64,000 nucleotides of DNA, from NCBI GenBank assembly GCA_900470095.1, contig UBZM01000008.1, forward strand, positions 1 to 64,000, read 5' to 3'. The notes beneath the pieces are model-generated. The model was not told the DNA's origin and searched no databases. It saw only the letters and a list, made by a program, of their open reading frames with translations. Shown here piece by piece: positions 40,313 to 49,061 of this stretch. The DNA is from Hyphomicrobiales bacterium (lineage in GTDB: Bacteria > Pseudomonadota > Alphaproteobacteria > Rhizobiales > Beijerinckiaceae). How positions within the stretch are numbered: position 1 is the stretch's first letter; each line of letters opens with the position of its first letter. Position numbers and translations under genes: made by a program.

Positions 40313-40366
40313 CGCAATTGTGACCGGAACATGGCTGAGGGGCCGGGCCGGTCGAGGGAGGATGCG

Positions 40367-40462
40367 ATGACAGGATCGACCCTGGCAATCGGGCTCGGCA
40401 TGCGCCGACAGCTCCGCATGACAAAGCCGCCATCCGGCCGCGCGCGGCGGAGCGGCCGATGA
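40367..40462 (+). CDS. Candidate 31-residue leader ORF overlapping dctQ
   Basis: ATG 40367 stands five bases after GAGGGAGG, the best ribosome site in this operon, and the frame ends with TGA overlapping the dctQ ATG (ATGA). The peptide is basic (MTGSTLAIGLG start, Arg-rich end) and has no family or signal. It may couple translation to dctQ or sense peptide/amino-acid supply. Existence of the peptide is unproven. Confidence 0.4.
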   Translation: MTGSTLAIGLGMRRQLRMTKPPSGRARRSGR

Positions 40463-41007
40463 TCCGCACGATCCTCGACAAGCTTTATCTCTTTGCAGGT
40501 TACGCGGCGGGCTTCTTTCTGGTCGTTATCTTTGTCCTGATGATGGGGCTCTCCATCGGGCGCGAAATCGGCTTCAACATCCCCGCCGGTGATGATTTCG
40601 CGTCCTGGAGCATGGCGGCGCTGGCCTTTCTCGGCCTTGCCCATACCTTCAAATCCGGCGAGATGATCCGGGTCGGCTTGCTGATCGATCGTTTCAAGGG
40701 CCGCACGCGCTGGGCCTTCGAGGTCTTCTCGCTCGTGCTTGGCCTCGGCTTCACCGGATTCTTTGCCTGGCACGCCGTGGTGATGACCTGGCAATCCTAT
40801 GAATTCAACGACGTCGCCGGCGGCGTCGTGCCGATGCCGCTCTGGATTCCGCAACTCGGCTTCTCCGGCGGATTGGTGATCCTCTTCATCGCCTTCGCCG
40901 ACGAGTTCGTTCATGTCGTCCTGCGCGGCAACGAGCCCCGCTACGAGAAGCCGCCCCCGCAAAGCGACGACGAAGTTGTCGAGCGCGCCATGCAGAGCGG
41001 GGTCTGA
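40459..41007 (+). CDS. TRAP transporter small permease (DctQ)
   Basis: 182 residues with four membrane helices (about 10-30, 47-65, 87-107, 128-150). Contains GREIGFNIPAGDDFASWSM and HTFKSGEMIRV, typical of DctQ proteins. It associates with DctM in the inner membrane; the family drives uptake of organic acids with an ion gradient. A short coupled leader ORF overlaps its ATG; GGAG also lies before it. DctM starts four bases after its stop. Confidence 0.93.
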   Translation: MIRTILDKLYLFAGYAAGFFLVVIFVLMMGLSIGREIGFNIPAGDDFASWSMAALAFLGLAHTFKSGEMIRVGLLIDRFKGRTRWAFEVFSLVLGLGFTGFFAWHAVVMTWQSYEFNDVAGGVVPMPLWIPQLGFSGGLVILFIAFADEFVHVVLRGNEPRYEKPPPQSDDEVVERAMQSGV

Positions 41008-41011
41008 CGCC

Positions 41012-42319
41012 ATGGCGATGATCGAGATTTCCGCGTTGCTGCTCGTCCTGCTGGCCGTCTTCCTCGCCGGCGGTGTCTGGATCGCCATCTCTCTGATGGC
41101 CTGCGGCTGGGTCGCGATGCAATTCGTCGGCGGCGGCATCCCCGCCGGCTCGGTGCTCGCGACGACGATCTGGGGCAACAGCGCCTCCTGGACGCTCGCC
41201 GCCTTGCCGCTCTTCATCTGGATGGGCGAAATCCTCTACCGCACGAAACTCTCGGAAGAGATGTTCCGCGGCCTCGCACCGTGGCTCAACTGGCTTCCCG
41301 GCCGGCTGATGCATGTCAACGTACTGGCCTGCGGCATCTTCGGCTCGGTCTCAGGCTCCTCGGCGGCGACCTGCGCCACTGTCGCCAAGATCGCCCTGCC
41401 GGAGCTGAAGAAGCGCGGCTATGACGAGACGGTCAGCCTCGGCTCGCTCGCCGGCGCCGGCACGCTGGGTATCCTGATCCCGCCTTCGATCACCATGGTG
41501 GTCTATGCCGTCGCGGCCAATGTCTCGATCATCCAGGTCTTCCTCGCCGGCTTCCTGCCGGGCCTGCTCGTGATGGCGCTCTACTCCGGCTACATCATCG
41601 TCTGGCACATGCTGAACCCGGACAAGGCGCCGCCGCCGGAGCCGAGCATGCCACTGCGCCAGAAGCTGCGGGAATCGGCCAATCTCATCCCCTGCATGCT
41701 GCTGATCGCGCTCGTCTTCGTCTCGCTGCTGATGGGCTGGGCGACGGCGACCGAATGTGCGGCCTGGGGCGTTCTCGGCTCCTTCGGCGTCGCCTGGTGG
41801 TCGGGATCTCTGACCCGTGAAGCCTTCTGGGCCAGCGTGATGGGCACCACCCGCATCACCTGCATGATCATGCTGATCCTGGCCGGCGCCTCCTTCATGT
41901 CGACCTCGATGGCCTATACCGGCATTCCGGCCGCCTTGGCGGAGTGGGTCGACAGCCTGCATCTCTCGCCCTACGCGCTGATCGCGGCATTGACGGTGAT
42001 GTACATCGTGCTCGGCGCGGCGCTCGACGGCATCTCGATGATCGTCCTGACGACGGCCATCGTCATTCCGATGATCAAGCAGGCTGGTTTCGACCTGGTC
42101 TGGTTCGGCATCTTCCTCGTGCTCATTGTCGAGATGGCCGAGGTCTCGCCTCCGGTCGGATTCAACCTCTTCGTGCTCCAGACCATGTCGGGCAAGGATT
42201 CCAATACGGTGGCGCTCGCCGCCCTACCCTTCTTTTTTCTACTGGTCGCAGCGGTCGCGATCATTACGATCTTCCCGCAAATCGTGATGATCCTGCCGCA
42301 ACTGGCCTTTCCGGGATGA
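41012..42319 (+). CDS. TRAP transporter large permease (DctM)
   Basis: 435 residues with about 12 membrane helices, the channel-forming subunit. Seen: SGSSAATCATVAKIALPELKK near residue 115, GTLGILIPPSI, and ALDGISMIVLTTAIVIP. ATG 41012 gives the usual MIEI(A)SALLL start. In the order dctQ-dctM-dctP with the binding protein last. Confidence 0.96.
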   Translation: MAMIEISALLLVLLAVFLAGGVWIAISLMACGWVAMQFVGGGIPAGSVLATTIWGNSASWTLAALPLFIWMGEILYRTKLSEEMFRGLAPWLNWLPGRLMHVNVLACGIFGSVSGSSAATCATVAKIALPELKKRGYDETVSLGSLAGAGTLGILIPPSITMVVYAVAANVSIIQVFLAGFLPGLLVMALYSGYIIVWHMLNPDKAPPPEPSMPLRQKLRESANLIPCMLLIALVFVSLLMGWATATECAAWGVLGSFGVAWWSGSLTREAFWASVMGTTRITCMIMLILAGASFMSTSMAYTGIPAALAEWVDSLHLSPYALIAALTVMYIVLGAALDGISMIVLTTAIVIPMIKQAGFDLVWFGIFLVLIVEMAEVSPPVGFNLFVLQTMSGKDSNTVALAALPFFFLLVAAVAIITIFPQIVMILPQLAFPG

Positions 42320-42354
42320 TGCAGCGTCAACAACAAGGGAACGGAGACACCATC

Positions 42355-43350
42355 ATGAATCGCAGCGACTTCATTAAGGGCTTTCTTGGAGCCGGCGTCG
42401 CGGCCGGCGCTCTGGCGCTCGGCGCGACGGCGGTCTCGGCACAGACCAAATGGAACCTTCCGAACGCCTACCCGACGGACAACCCGCACACCGAAAACCT
42501 CGTCGCCTTTGCCAAGGATGTCGAGGCGGCGACTGGCGGCAAGCTGACGATCACGGTTCATGCCAATGCCGCTCTGTTCAAGGCACCCGAGATCAAGCGC
42601 GCCGTCCAGACCGGCCAGGCCCAGATGGGCGAAGTGCTGATGTCGATCCACGAAAACGAGGATCCGATCTTCGGCGTCGACGTCGTGCCGTTTCTGGCGA
42701 CCAGCTTCCCGGAGTCGAAAAAGCTCTATGCGGCTTCGAAGCCGGCGATCGAGAAGAAGCTCGCGAGCCAGGGCATCAAGCTGCTCTTCATGGTGCCGTG
42801 GGCACCGCAGGGCGTCTACGCCAAGAAGGACCTGAACTCGACCGACGACATGAAGGGGCTGAAATGGCGCTCCTACAATGTCGGTACGGCGCGGCTTGGC
42901 GAAATGCTCGGCATGCAGTCGGTGACGATCCAGGCCGCGGAACTGCCCCAGGCACTCGCCACCGGCGTGGTCAACTCCTTCATGTCGTCAGGCGGTACGG
43001 GTTTCGACTCCAAGGTCTGGGAATCGCTGACGCATTTCTATGATGTGCAGGCCTGGATCCCGAAGGATGCGACCTTCGTCAACAAGGCGGCCTTCGACGC
43101 CTTGGACAAGTCGACGCAAGACGCGCTGCTCAAGGCGTCTGCCGCAGCCGAGGAACGCGGCTGGAAGGCCTGGGAGGCCAAGACCGGCTGGTACCTCGAG
43201 CAGCTCAAATCCAAGGGCATGAAGGTGCAGGCGCCGAGCACGGAACTTGCCGCGGGCTTCAAGAAGGCCGGCGAAACCCTGACCGCCGACTGGCTGAAGA
43301 AGGCCGGCGCCGATGGCCAGGCCGTGATCGACGCTTACAAGAAGATGTAA
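42355..43350 (+). CDS. TRAP transporter substrate-binding protein (DctP)
   Basis: 331 residues. Signal peptide 1-29 (FIKGFLGAGVAAGALALGATAVSAQ region), then a DctP fold: GEVLMSIHENEDPIFGVD, KWRSYNV with a carboxylate-binding Arg, and GVVNSFMSSGGTGFDSKVW. The conserved Arg binds an acidic ligand; together with the divergent oxoprolinase this favours 5-oxoproline or another cyclic amide acid, but that is inference. Followed by a strong hairpin. Confidence 0.95.
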   Translation: MNRSDFIKGFLGAGVAAGALALGATAVSAQTKWNLPNAYPTDNPHTENLVAFAKDVEAATGGKLTITVHANAALFKAPEIKRAVQTGQAQMGEVLMSIHENEDPIFGVDVVPFLATSFPESKKLYAASKPAIEKKLASQGIKLLFMVPWAPQGVYAKKDLNSTDDMKGLKWRSYNVGTARLGEMLGMQSVTIQAAELPQALATGVVNSFMSSGGTGFDSKVWESLTHFYDVQAWIPKDATFVNKAAFDALDKSTQDALLKASAAAEERGWKAWEAKTGWYLEQLKSKGMKVQAPSTELAAGFKKAGETLTADWLKKAGADGQAVIDAYKKM

Positions 43351-43372
43351 GCCTGACTGGTACGATCCCTCA

Positions 43373-43399
43373 CGAACGGCCGCTTCGCGCGGCCGTTCG
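43373..43399 (+). terminator. Hairpin after the TRAP operon
   Basis: CGAACGGCCGC / GCGGCCGTTCG, eleven perfect pairs around TTCGC, 23 bases after the dctP stop. No T run follows, so it may be a weak or Rho-assisted terminator. Confidence 0.6.
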
Positions 43400-43434
43400 C
43401 ACGTCCGGCGCCGCCATGGCTGCCTTGTACGAGA

Positions 43435-44004
43435 ATGCCACAGACGATGTCCACATCAGCTCCCCTGCCTCCGAAACCACCGGCTGAGCTGGCTGATACG
43501 CTGCTCGGCCCGATCGTCTCCTCGGGCCACCTGGCCTCAGGAGCGATGCCGGCGCTCTCCGAGTTCGAGTTCGCCCTGAGTATGACGGTGCACGCCTTCC
43601 AGCGCTGGATGCTCCGCGCCATGACCTCGGCCGGCATTCCGGATCTCACGCCGGTGGACGTGCTCGTGCTGCACAACGTCAACCACCGCGGCAAGCCGAA
43701 GCGGCTCGCCGATATCTGCCTCGTCCTCAATATCGAGGATACCTATGTGGTGAACTACGCGCTCAAGAAGCTCGAACGGCTGAAGCTGATCAAGAGCGGG
43801 CGCAAGGGCAAGGAAAAGACCGTGGCGATCACTCCGGCGGGGGAGGATGCCTGCCGACGCTACGCCCAGATCCGCGAGCAGCTCCTGGTCAAGTCGGTGC
43901 TGGCGCTCGGCATGGATCCCGCACGCCTCTCGGAAATCGCGGCGACCATGCGCTCGCTCTCAGGCCAGTACGACCAAGCCGCACGGGCCGCCGCGAGCTT
44001 GTAG
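43435..44004 (+). CDS. Winged-helix (MarR-like) transcriptional regulator
   Basis: 189 residues. A helical N-terminal part with EFALSMTVHAFQRWMLRAM, then a winged helix at about 75-135 (LAVL-type DVLVLHNVNH, KPKRLADICLVLNIEDTYVVNYALKKLERLKLI), and a C-terminal dimer helix. This is the predicted MarR-like regulator group often found with oxoprolinase/TRAP genes. It follows the hairpin after dctP and most likely reads the operator at 40.26 kb. Confidence 0.85.
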   Translation: MPQTMSTSAPLPPKPPAELADTLLGPIVSSGHLASGAMPALSEFEFALSMTVHAFQRWMLRAMTSAGIPDLTPVDVLVLHNVNHRGKPKRLADICLVLNIEDTYVVNYALKKLERLKLIKSGRKGKEKTVAITPAGEDACRRYAQIREQLLVKSVLALGMDPARLSEIAATMRSLSGQYDQAARAAASL

Positions 44005-44072
44005 TCACGCGCCGAACCCCATTCGCTGGATTTCGCCTCGGGAAAGCGACTGTTGCACGACGGAAATCGTCG

Positions 44073-44693
44073 TCAGGCGGCGGCCTGCGCCGCGGAAGGC
44101 CGGAACGCCTTGAAGAGATCGCGGCCGATGGCGCGCGCCGTCTCCAGAGGCGCAGCCGGATCATCCCTCCCGGAACCGAGCAGGAGCTCAGACGTCACGA
44201 CAGGGGCGCCGCAATAGTCGAAGATTCCGTGGTCGATCTGCGTCTTCATTGCACCGAAATAGCCGTGTCGCGCATAGGTTCGCAGGCTGGCGCCGCCGAT
44301 GGCGACAAGATGGACCGGGAGATGGCCGAGCTTCTTGACCATCGGTGTATCCGGGCCTTCGTCATAGGCCCAACCATTGGCGAAGACGCGATCGATCCAG
44401 CCCTTGAGAAGCCCTGGCATCGACCACCAATAGACGGGATAGACCAGGACAAGGGCATCGGCGCGATCGATCCGCACCTGCTCGGCGGCAATGTCGGCCG
44501 GCGGTGACACCTCGCGACGATGAACGGCGAGATCGGCCTCGGTGAAGCGGGGATCGAACCCTTCGGCCGCGAGATCCGCGATTTCGAAGGAATTGCCTGG
44601 CCCGGACAGGGAAGCCCCTTCTCCGACATGGGCCGCAACGGCATGGCTGAGCGACGTGCGATCAGGATGGGCGACGACAATGAGCGCGTGCAT
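44073..44693 (-). CDS. NAD(P)H:quinone oxidoreductase, flavodoxin-like
   Basis: 206 residues. Flavodoxin_2 fold: ALIVVAHPDR at the N-terminus, YPVYWWSMPGLLKGWIDRVF in the middle and GASLRTYARHGYF. This is the DT-diaphorase/MdaB/KefF kind, using FMN or FAD to reduce quinones by two electrons. ATG 44693 gives the standard start. Divergent from a TetR gene with an AT-rich operator-like stretch between. Confidence 0.92.
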   Translation of the reverse strand: MHALIVVAHPDRTSLSHAVAAHVGEGASLSGPGNSFEIADLAAEGFDPRFTEADLAVHRREVSPPADIAAEQVRIDRADALVLVYPVYWWSMPGLLKGWIDRVFANGWAYDEGPDTPMVKKLGHLPVHLVAIGGASLRTYARHGYFGAMKTQIDHGIFDYCGAPVVTSELLLGSGRDDPAAPLETARAIGRDLFKAFRPSAAQAAA

Positions 44694-44736
44694 TTCAAGA
44701 ACACCGGTTGATCGATTGCGGCGGAAACTCAAGTGA

Positions 44737-44769
44737 TATATACTTTTAGTAAGTTACTTTTGGTATATA
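44737..44769. promoter_or_regulatory. AT-rich operator between quinone reductase and TetR genes
   Basis: Two direct copies TACTTTTAGTA (44741) and TACTTTTGGTA (44755), period 14, within outer arms TATATAC / GTATATA, with a palindrome AGTAAGTTACT in the centre. It stands out from GC-rich surroundings and lies between divergent ATGs, as expected for a TetR site. Confidence 0.6.
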
Positions 44770-44772
44770 AAT

Positions 44773-45423
44773 ATGTCAAGCGCCGAACCTACTGATCACC
44801 CACCAACTCTGCCGCCGCGTCGCCGCCTGGCGCGGGAAGACCGCCATCGCCAGCTTCTGGATGTCGCGTGGCGGCTGGTCCGGGAAGAGGGAACGGAGGC
44901 ATTGACGCTCGGGCGGCTGGCCGAGCGGTCCGGCGTGACAAAACCGGTCGTCTACGACCATTTCGGCACACGCAGCGGGCTGCTGGCAGCGCTTTACCAG
45001 GAGTTCGACGCGCGCCAGACGGCACTCATGGATGCCGCGCTCGACGCGAGCGAGCCGACCCTGGCAGGCAGGGCAGCGGTCATCGCGTCATCCTATGTCG
45101 ACTGCGTACTCCTCCAGGGCCGTGAGATCCCTGGCGTGATCGCGGCACTTGCCGGCGCGCCCGAGCTCGCAAAGCTCAAGCGCGATTACGAAGCGATCTT
45201 CATGGGGAAGTGCAGAGCCGCGCTCGCGCCCTTCGCCGGCTCCGGTACGATTGCTCCAGCGGGCCTCTGGGCGCTGCTCGGTTCAGCCGAGGCCCTGTCC
45301 TCTGCCGCCGCGGCGGGAGACATCACGGCCCAGCAGGCTCAGGACGAACTCTTCGATACGATCGTCGCGATGGTTGCGAGAAACGTGCGCAGCGGTTCTC
45401 CGCAGGTCGGCAAGGGCATCTGA
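44773..45423 (+). CDS. TetR-family regulator
   Basis: 216 residues. HTH at about 24-70: RHRQLLDVAWRLVREEGTEALTL then LAERSGVTKPVVYDHFGTR, the TetR_N signature. The C-terminal ligand domain (about 90-200) has no named subfamily I can assign. It likely represses the divergent quinone reductase gene and itself through the intervening AT-rich repeats, with a quinone or electrophile as inducer. Confidence 0.92.
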   Translation: MSSAEPTDHPPTLPPRRRLAREDRHRQLLDVAWRLVREEGTEALTLGRLAERSGVTKPVVYDHFGTRSGLLAALYQEFDARQTALMDAALDASEPTLAGRAAVIASSYVDCVLLQGREIPGVIAALAGAPELAKLKRDYEAIFMGKCRAALAPFAGSGTIAPAGLWALLGSAEALSSAAAAGDITAQQAQDELFDTIVAMVARNVRSGSPQVGKGI

Positions 45424-45712
45424 GCTTCCGAACCCTGCGGCGACTGTCCTCACGGCCCGCTCACCCGGCCTCAGAAACCGCTTCGGACGTGGACTGGCCG
45501 CCAAGGCGCTTGGCGGCAACATGCCAGCGGGCGCCGCGCTCGCCCGAGATAGCGGCAACCGGCAGCCCATCGATCCGACGGCATGGTCGAGTTCACAACT
45601 TGCGGACGGCATATCCCGCCGAGCGGATCGGGCGCCACCCGCGTTCCTGACGCGGGCTGCGCCATCTCGGGAGCGGCCCGTGCCCGGCACCAGGACGGCA
45701 TGAGGCCCCGCC

Positions 45713-46255
45713 CTACTCCGGCAGGCTCGCAAAGAGTGCGGCGTACTCACCCTCGAGCGTCGCCTGCCGGGACCAGAAGCCACGCGGCTTCTGCCCTGCA
45801 AGCTGGTCCTCGAGCAGGCCGAGATGCATATGCCAGCCGCCGGAGACATTCGTCATCGCAGCCTTGTCGGCGAGCTTGCGATGGGTCAGCACGAGCAGCA
45901 CTTTGCCATCCCTCGGACTGAGCTCGAAGGTGACCTCCGAGCGGGGATTGCCGTCCCCCTCCCAGGTGAAGGCAAGCGCATGTGGCGGCTCGCAGCGGGA
46001 GATCGTCCCGGTCGCGAGAAATCCCTCGTCATTCACCTCGCGATAGCGCTCCGGCGGCGGTTCGTCGGTGATCTCCGAATGCTTGAACAGAAGCTTCGTC
46101 TCGCCGCCGACGCGCAGGTCGAAATCACCAGAAGCTAGCCAGGTGCCGCGCTTGCCGGACTCCGTCAGATAGGCCCAGACTCGTTCGACCGGCCCCGGCA
46201 GGAGCCGCTCGAACCGCACCGCGCCACTTTCAAGAACAGTGCCGTAATCACTCAT
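45713..46255 (-). CDS. SRPBCC/AHSA1-family protein
   Basis: 180 residues. Seen: RFERLLPGPVERVWAYLTE at the N-terminus, FTWEGDGNPRSEVTFELSP and GGWHMHLGLLEDQL near the end, the AHSA1 (activator of Hsp90 ATPase-like) version of the helix-grip fold. Small hydrophobic ligands are likely. The ATG lies inside the last codons of the ArsR gene (8-base overlap), so it is translationally coupled to its regulator, a known ArsR-SRPBCC pairing. Confidence 0.9.
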   Translation of the reverse strand: MSDYGTVLESGAVRFERLLPGPVERVWAYLTESGKRGTWLASGDFDLRVGGETKLLFKHSEITDEPPPERYREVNDEGFLATGTISRCEPPHALAFTWEGDGNPRSEVTFELSPRDGKVLLVLTHRKLADKAAMTNVSGGWHMHLGLLEDQLAGQKPRGFWSRQATLEGEYAALFASLPE

Positions 46256-46580
46256 CCGTCTCTCCCTCATGACTATCGGCTTGCGCCAGTTCCTGCCCCA
46301 GTATGTCGAGTCGCGAGCCCCAGAAGCCGCGGACCTTCTTCACCCAGAGATCGAATGCATCGAGCCCCTCGGGATCGAGCCGGTAGATGCGACGTTGGCC
46401 GCTGATTTCGACCCTGACGAGGCCAGTCTCCTTCAACACCTTCAGATGCTGGGAGATCGCCGGCGCGCTGATACTGAATCGCGCGGTGATCTCACCGGCC
46501 GCCAAGGCACCTTCACCGAGCATCTCGATGATGCGGCGGCGCGTCGGGTCGGCGAGAGCGATGAAGCGGTCCATGGCCAT
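46248..46580 (-). CDS. ArsR-family regulator
   Basis: 110 residues. Winged helix: DPTRRRIIEMLGEGALAAGEI, SISAPAISQHLKVLKETGLV, RRIYRLDPEGL. It has no CxC metal site in the recognition helix, so it is a non-metal ArsR of the SRPBCC-linked type. Starts are two nearby ATGs (46580, 46574). AT-rich repeated sequence lies directly upstream and is the expected self-operator. Confidence 0.93.
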   Translation of the reverse strand: MAMDRFIALADPTRRRIIEMLGEGALAAGEITARFSISAPAISQHLKVLKETGLVRVEISGQRRIYRLDPEGLDAFDLWVKKVRGFWGSRLDILGQELAQADSHEGETDE

Positions 46581-46581
46581 G

Positions 46582-46624
46582 AATTTAATTCATTGCTTAA
46601 TTAAGTCAACGACTAAATTAAAAT
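46582..46624. promoter_or_regulatory. AT-rich operator upstream of ArsR gene
   Basis: A patch of about 43 bases much richer in A and T than its surroundings, containing palindrome TTAATTAA (46597-46604) and arms TTTAATT (46584-46590) and AATTAAA (46616-46622). It starts two bases before the ArsR ATG and extends upstream, so it covers the likely promoter. Confidence 0.5.
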
Positions 46625-46727
46625 CCCCTGCCCTGCGCGCACAACCCCTGCGCGTGGCGCCACTTGCCTCGCAGAGCGCGAAAGGCGACAGGAAGCGCCC
46701 ACACGATAGGTATCCCTGCAGACCACC

Positions 46728-47615
46728 ATGCCCACCCAAAACGCCACCTTGACCGGCATCACCATGATGCTGCTCGGCATCCTGCTGTTCTCCGTAAATG
46801 ACGTGCTGGGGAAATGGCTGGTCGCAACCTACACGGTCGGCCAGGTGGTGCTGCTGCGCAGCATCGCCGCGCTAATCGTGATCGCCCCGTTCGTGGTGAA
46901 GCAGGGCATTGGTCGCACATTGCGCCCGGAGCGCCCCTGGCTGCAGATACTGCGCGTGACGCTCGGCTCCTGCGAAGTCGCGCTATTCTATTGGGCGGTA
47001 TCCTACCTGCCTTTGGCCGACACCATGACACTCTGGCTCGCCGCTCCAGTCTGGGCGGTGATCCTGGCTGCACTGCTCCTCGGAGAGCGTGTCGATGCCG
47101 GGCGCTGGCTCGCGGTCGTCGTCGGCTTCGTCGGCGTCGCCGTCGCGCTGAATCCGTCCGGCCAGAGCCTGACCCTTCCGGCCATCATCGCGCTCGTCGG
47201 CAGCGTCTCCTTCGCGGCCATGATGATCATGGGCCGCCAATTGCGCGGCACGCCGGATGTGACGCTCGTCGCCTGGCAAACGCTGGGCGCCTTTGTCATG
47301 GGGCTGATCCTGCTGCCCTTCGGCTGGACGACGCCGAGCCTCGCCCATATCGGCCTGCTCGGCCTGCTGGGCATCGTCGCCATGGCCGCGCATCTCTGCG
47401 TCACACGCTCGCTCAAGCTGGCGGAGGCCTCCGTGGTCGTTCCTTACCAGTATACGTTGATCGTCTGGGCCCTGATCTTCGGTTGGTTCATCTTTCACGA
47501 CTGGCCATCGCTCTCGATGCTGATCGGCTCAGGCCTCATCGTCGTTGCCGGCCTCGCCCTGCTCGTGCTTGAGCGGCGGGCGGGAAAGACCACCGAAATG
47601 CTCGACCCGCCCTGA
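46728..47615 (+). CDS. EamA/DMT-family transporter
   Basis: 295 residues with ten membrane helices in two EamA repeats (about 5-140 and 150-285). Seen: GILLFSVNDVLGKWLV, LWLAAPVWAVILAALLLGERVDAGRW, and RSLKLAEASVVVPYQYTLIVWALIFGW. The family exports small metabolites; substrate unknown. The next gene starts 170 bases later, same strand, probably a separate unit. Confidence 0.92.
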   Translation: MPTQNATLTGITMMLLGILLFSVNDVLGKWLVATYTVGQVVLLRSIAALIVIAPFVVKQGIGRTLRPERPWLQILRVTLGSCEVALFYWAVSYLPLADTMTLWLAAPVWAVILAALLLGERVDAGRWLAVVVGFVGVAVALNPSGQSLTLPAIIALVGSVSFAAMMIMGRQLRGTPDVTLVAWQTLGAFVMGLILLPFGWTTPSLAHIGLLGLLGIVAMAAHLCVTRSLKLAEASVVVPYQYTLIVWALIFGWFIFHDWPSLSMLIGSGLIVVAGLALLVLERRAGKTTEMLDPP

Positions 47616-47784
47616 GGCGCGTCGAGCCCCCGCTAACGAGCAGATCCCCGACATTCTCATGCATTCACCGCGCCCTCCCCGCTCGGGCGCGGCAGTCGAC
47701 GCCTGTCCGTGGCCATGCCACACCAAAGGCTCATCTCAATCAGGCCGAGCCGCTAGACGAGACGAGGCCCCCGCGAGGACGCCG

Positions 47785-48915
47785 ATGGCCCTGATCACCT
47801 ATCTTACCACGACCCGGTTCGGCTTCGGCGAGGTCGCCGGCATCGATGCCGATCTCACCGCGCTCGGCCTGCACAGGCCGCTGATCATTGCGGACAAGGG
47901 CGTCGTCGCTGTCGGTCTGGTCGGCACGGTTCAGACGCATTCCCCGGCCTTGCAGGCCGCCCCGATCTTCGATGCCACGCCGAGCAACCCGACAGAGGAG
48001 GCCGTGTTCGCGGCACTGGCGCTCTATCGCGAGAACGCATGCGACGGGCTTGTCGCCATTGGCGGCGGCTCGCCAATCGATCTGGCCAAGGGCGTGGCGC
48101 TGCTCGCAGGTCATGATGGACCACTCGAAACCTATGCGGCGATCCTCGGCGGCATGCCGAAAGTGACCGCAGCGGTCGCGCCGGTGATCGCGATCCCGAC
48201 CACCTCGGGCACCGGCAGCGAAGTCGGGCGCGCCGCGCTGATCACCCTGACGGATGGACGCAAGCTCGGCTTCATCTCGCCACACCTGATTCCAAGGCTC
48301 GCGATCTGCGACCCAGAACTCACGCTCGCCCTGCCTGCCTGGCTTACCGCCGCAACCGGTATGGATGCGATCACCCATTGCATCGAGACCTATCTCAGCC
48401 CGCGCGAAAACCCGCCCGCCGAGGCGATCGCACTCGACGGGCTGAAGCGCGCAGTCGCACATATCGAGCGGGCCGTGACCGATGGCTCCGATCGCGAAGC
48501 CCGCAAGGAAATGATGATGGCGGCCCTTCAGGGCGGCCTGACCTTCCAGAAGGGCCTCGGCGCGGTGCATGCGCTCTCCCATCCGCTTGGTGGCCTCAAG
48601 GACATTTCGCCTCACCACGGCACGCTGAACGCCGTATTGCTGCCGGCAGTGCTGCGCTTCAATGAGCCGGAATGCGGCCTGAAATACGTGGAGATTCGCC
48701 GCGCGCTCGATCTCGCTCCCGACACCGACCTCGCCAACTGGATCGCCGACCTGGGCCAGCGCCTCGGCATGCCGGCCTCGCTCACGCAAATGGGCGTCCC
48801 GCGCAGCGTCGTCCCCACCATAGCCGAAGCTGCGGTCAAGGATCACTCCACGGCGAGCAACCCGCGCGCGGCGGCTGCCGCCGATTATGTCGCAATTCTG
48901 GAGGCCTCCTTCTGA
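47785..48915 (+). CDS. Iron-containing alcohol dehydrogenase
   Basis: 376 residues. NAD-binding GGGSPIDLAK and TTSGTGSEVGRAA, then metal ligands: Asp and His in GMDAITHCIE, His of VHALSHPLGG and His of HHGTLNAVLLP. Group III Fe-ADH, close in layout to maleylacetate reductase and lactaldehyde/ethanol dehydrogenases. GCGAGGA precedes the ATG. Substrate cannot be decided here. Confidence 0.92.
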   Translation: MALITYLTTTRFGFGEVAGIDADLTALGLHRPLIIADKGVVAVGLVGTVQTHSPALQAAPIFDATPSNPTEEAVFAALALYRENACDGLVAIGGGSPIDLAKGVALLAGHDGPLETYAAILGGMPKVTAAVAPVIAIPTTSGTGSEVGRAALITLTDGRKLGFISPHLIPRLAICDPELTLALPAWLTAATGMDAITHCIETYLSPRENPPAEAIALDGLKRAVAHIERAVTDGSDREARKEMMMAALQGGLTFQKGLGAVHALSHPLGGLKDISPHHGTLNAVLLPAVLRFNEPECGLKYVEIRRALDLAPDTDLANWIADLGQRLGMPASLTQMGVPRSVVPTIAEAAVKDHSTASNPRAAAAADYVAILEASF

Positions 48916-49061
48916 GCAGCAACGCGCTCTACGCAGCCGGATCGAAAATGACACAGTCGCGGTCCGGTTGCCCTTCACTGGCGCCAATCACCTTGACCCT
49001 CCCCCGTCCGAACGTCATCGTGCGGCATCAGATTCACCTAGCCTGCACGAGGCTTGCCCCT

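Noticed and set aside
45424..45712. Open frames in the gap after the TetR gene
   Set aside because: Translations are Arg/Ser/Pro-rich without a ribosome site or family; treated as non-coding.
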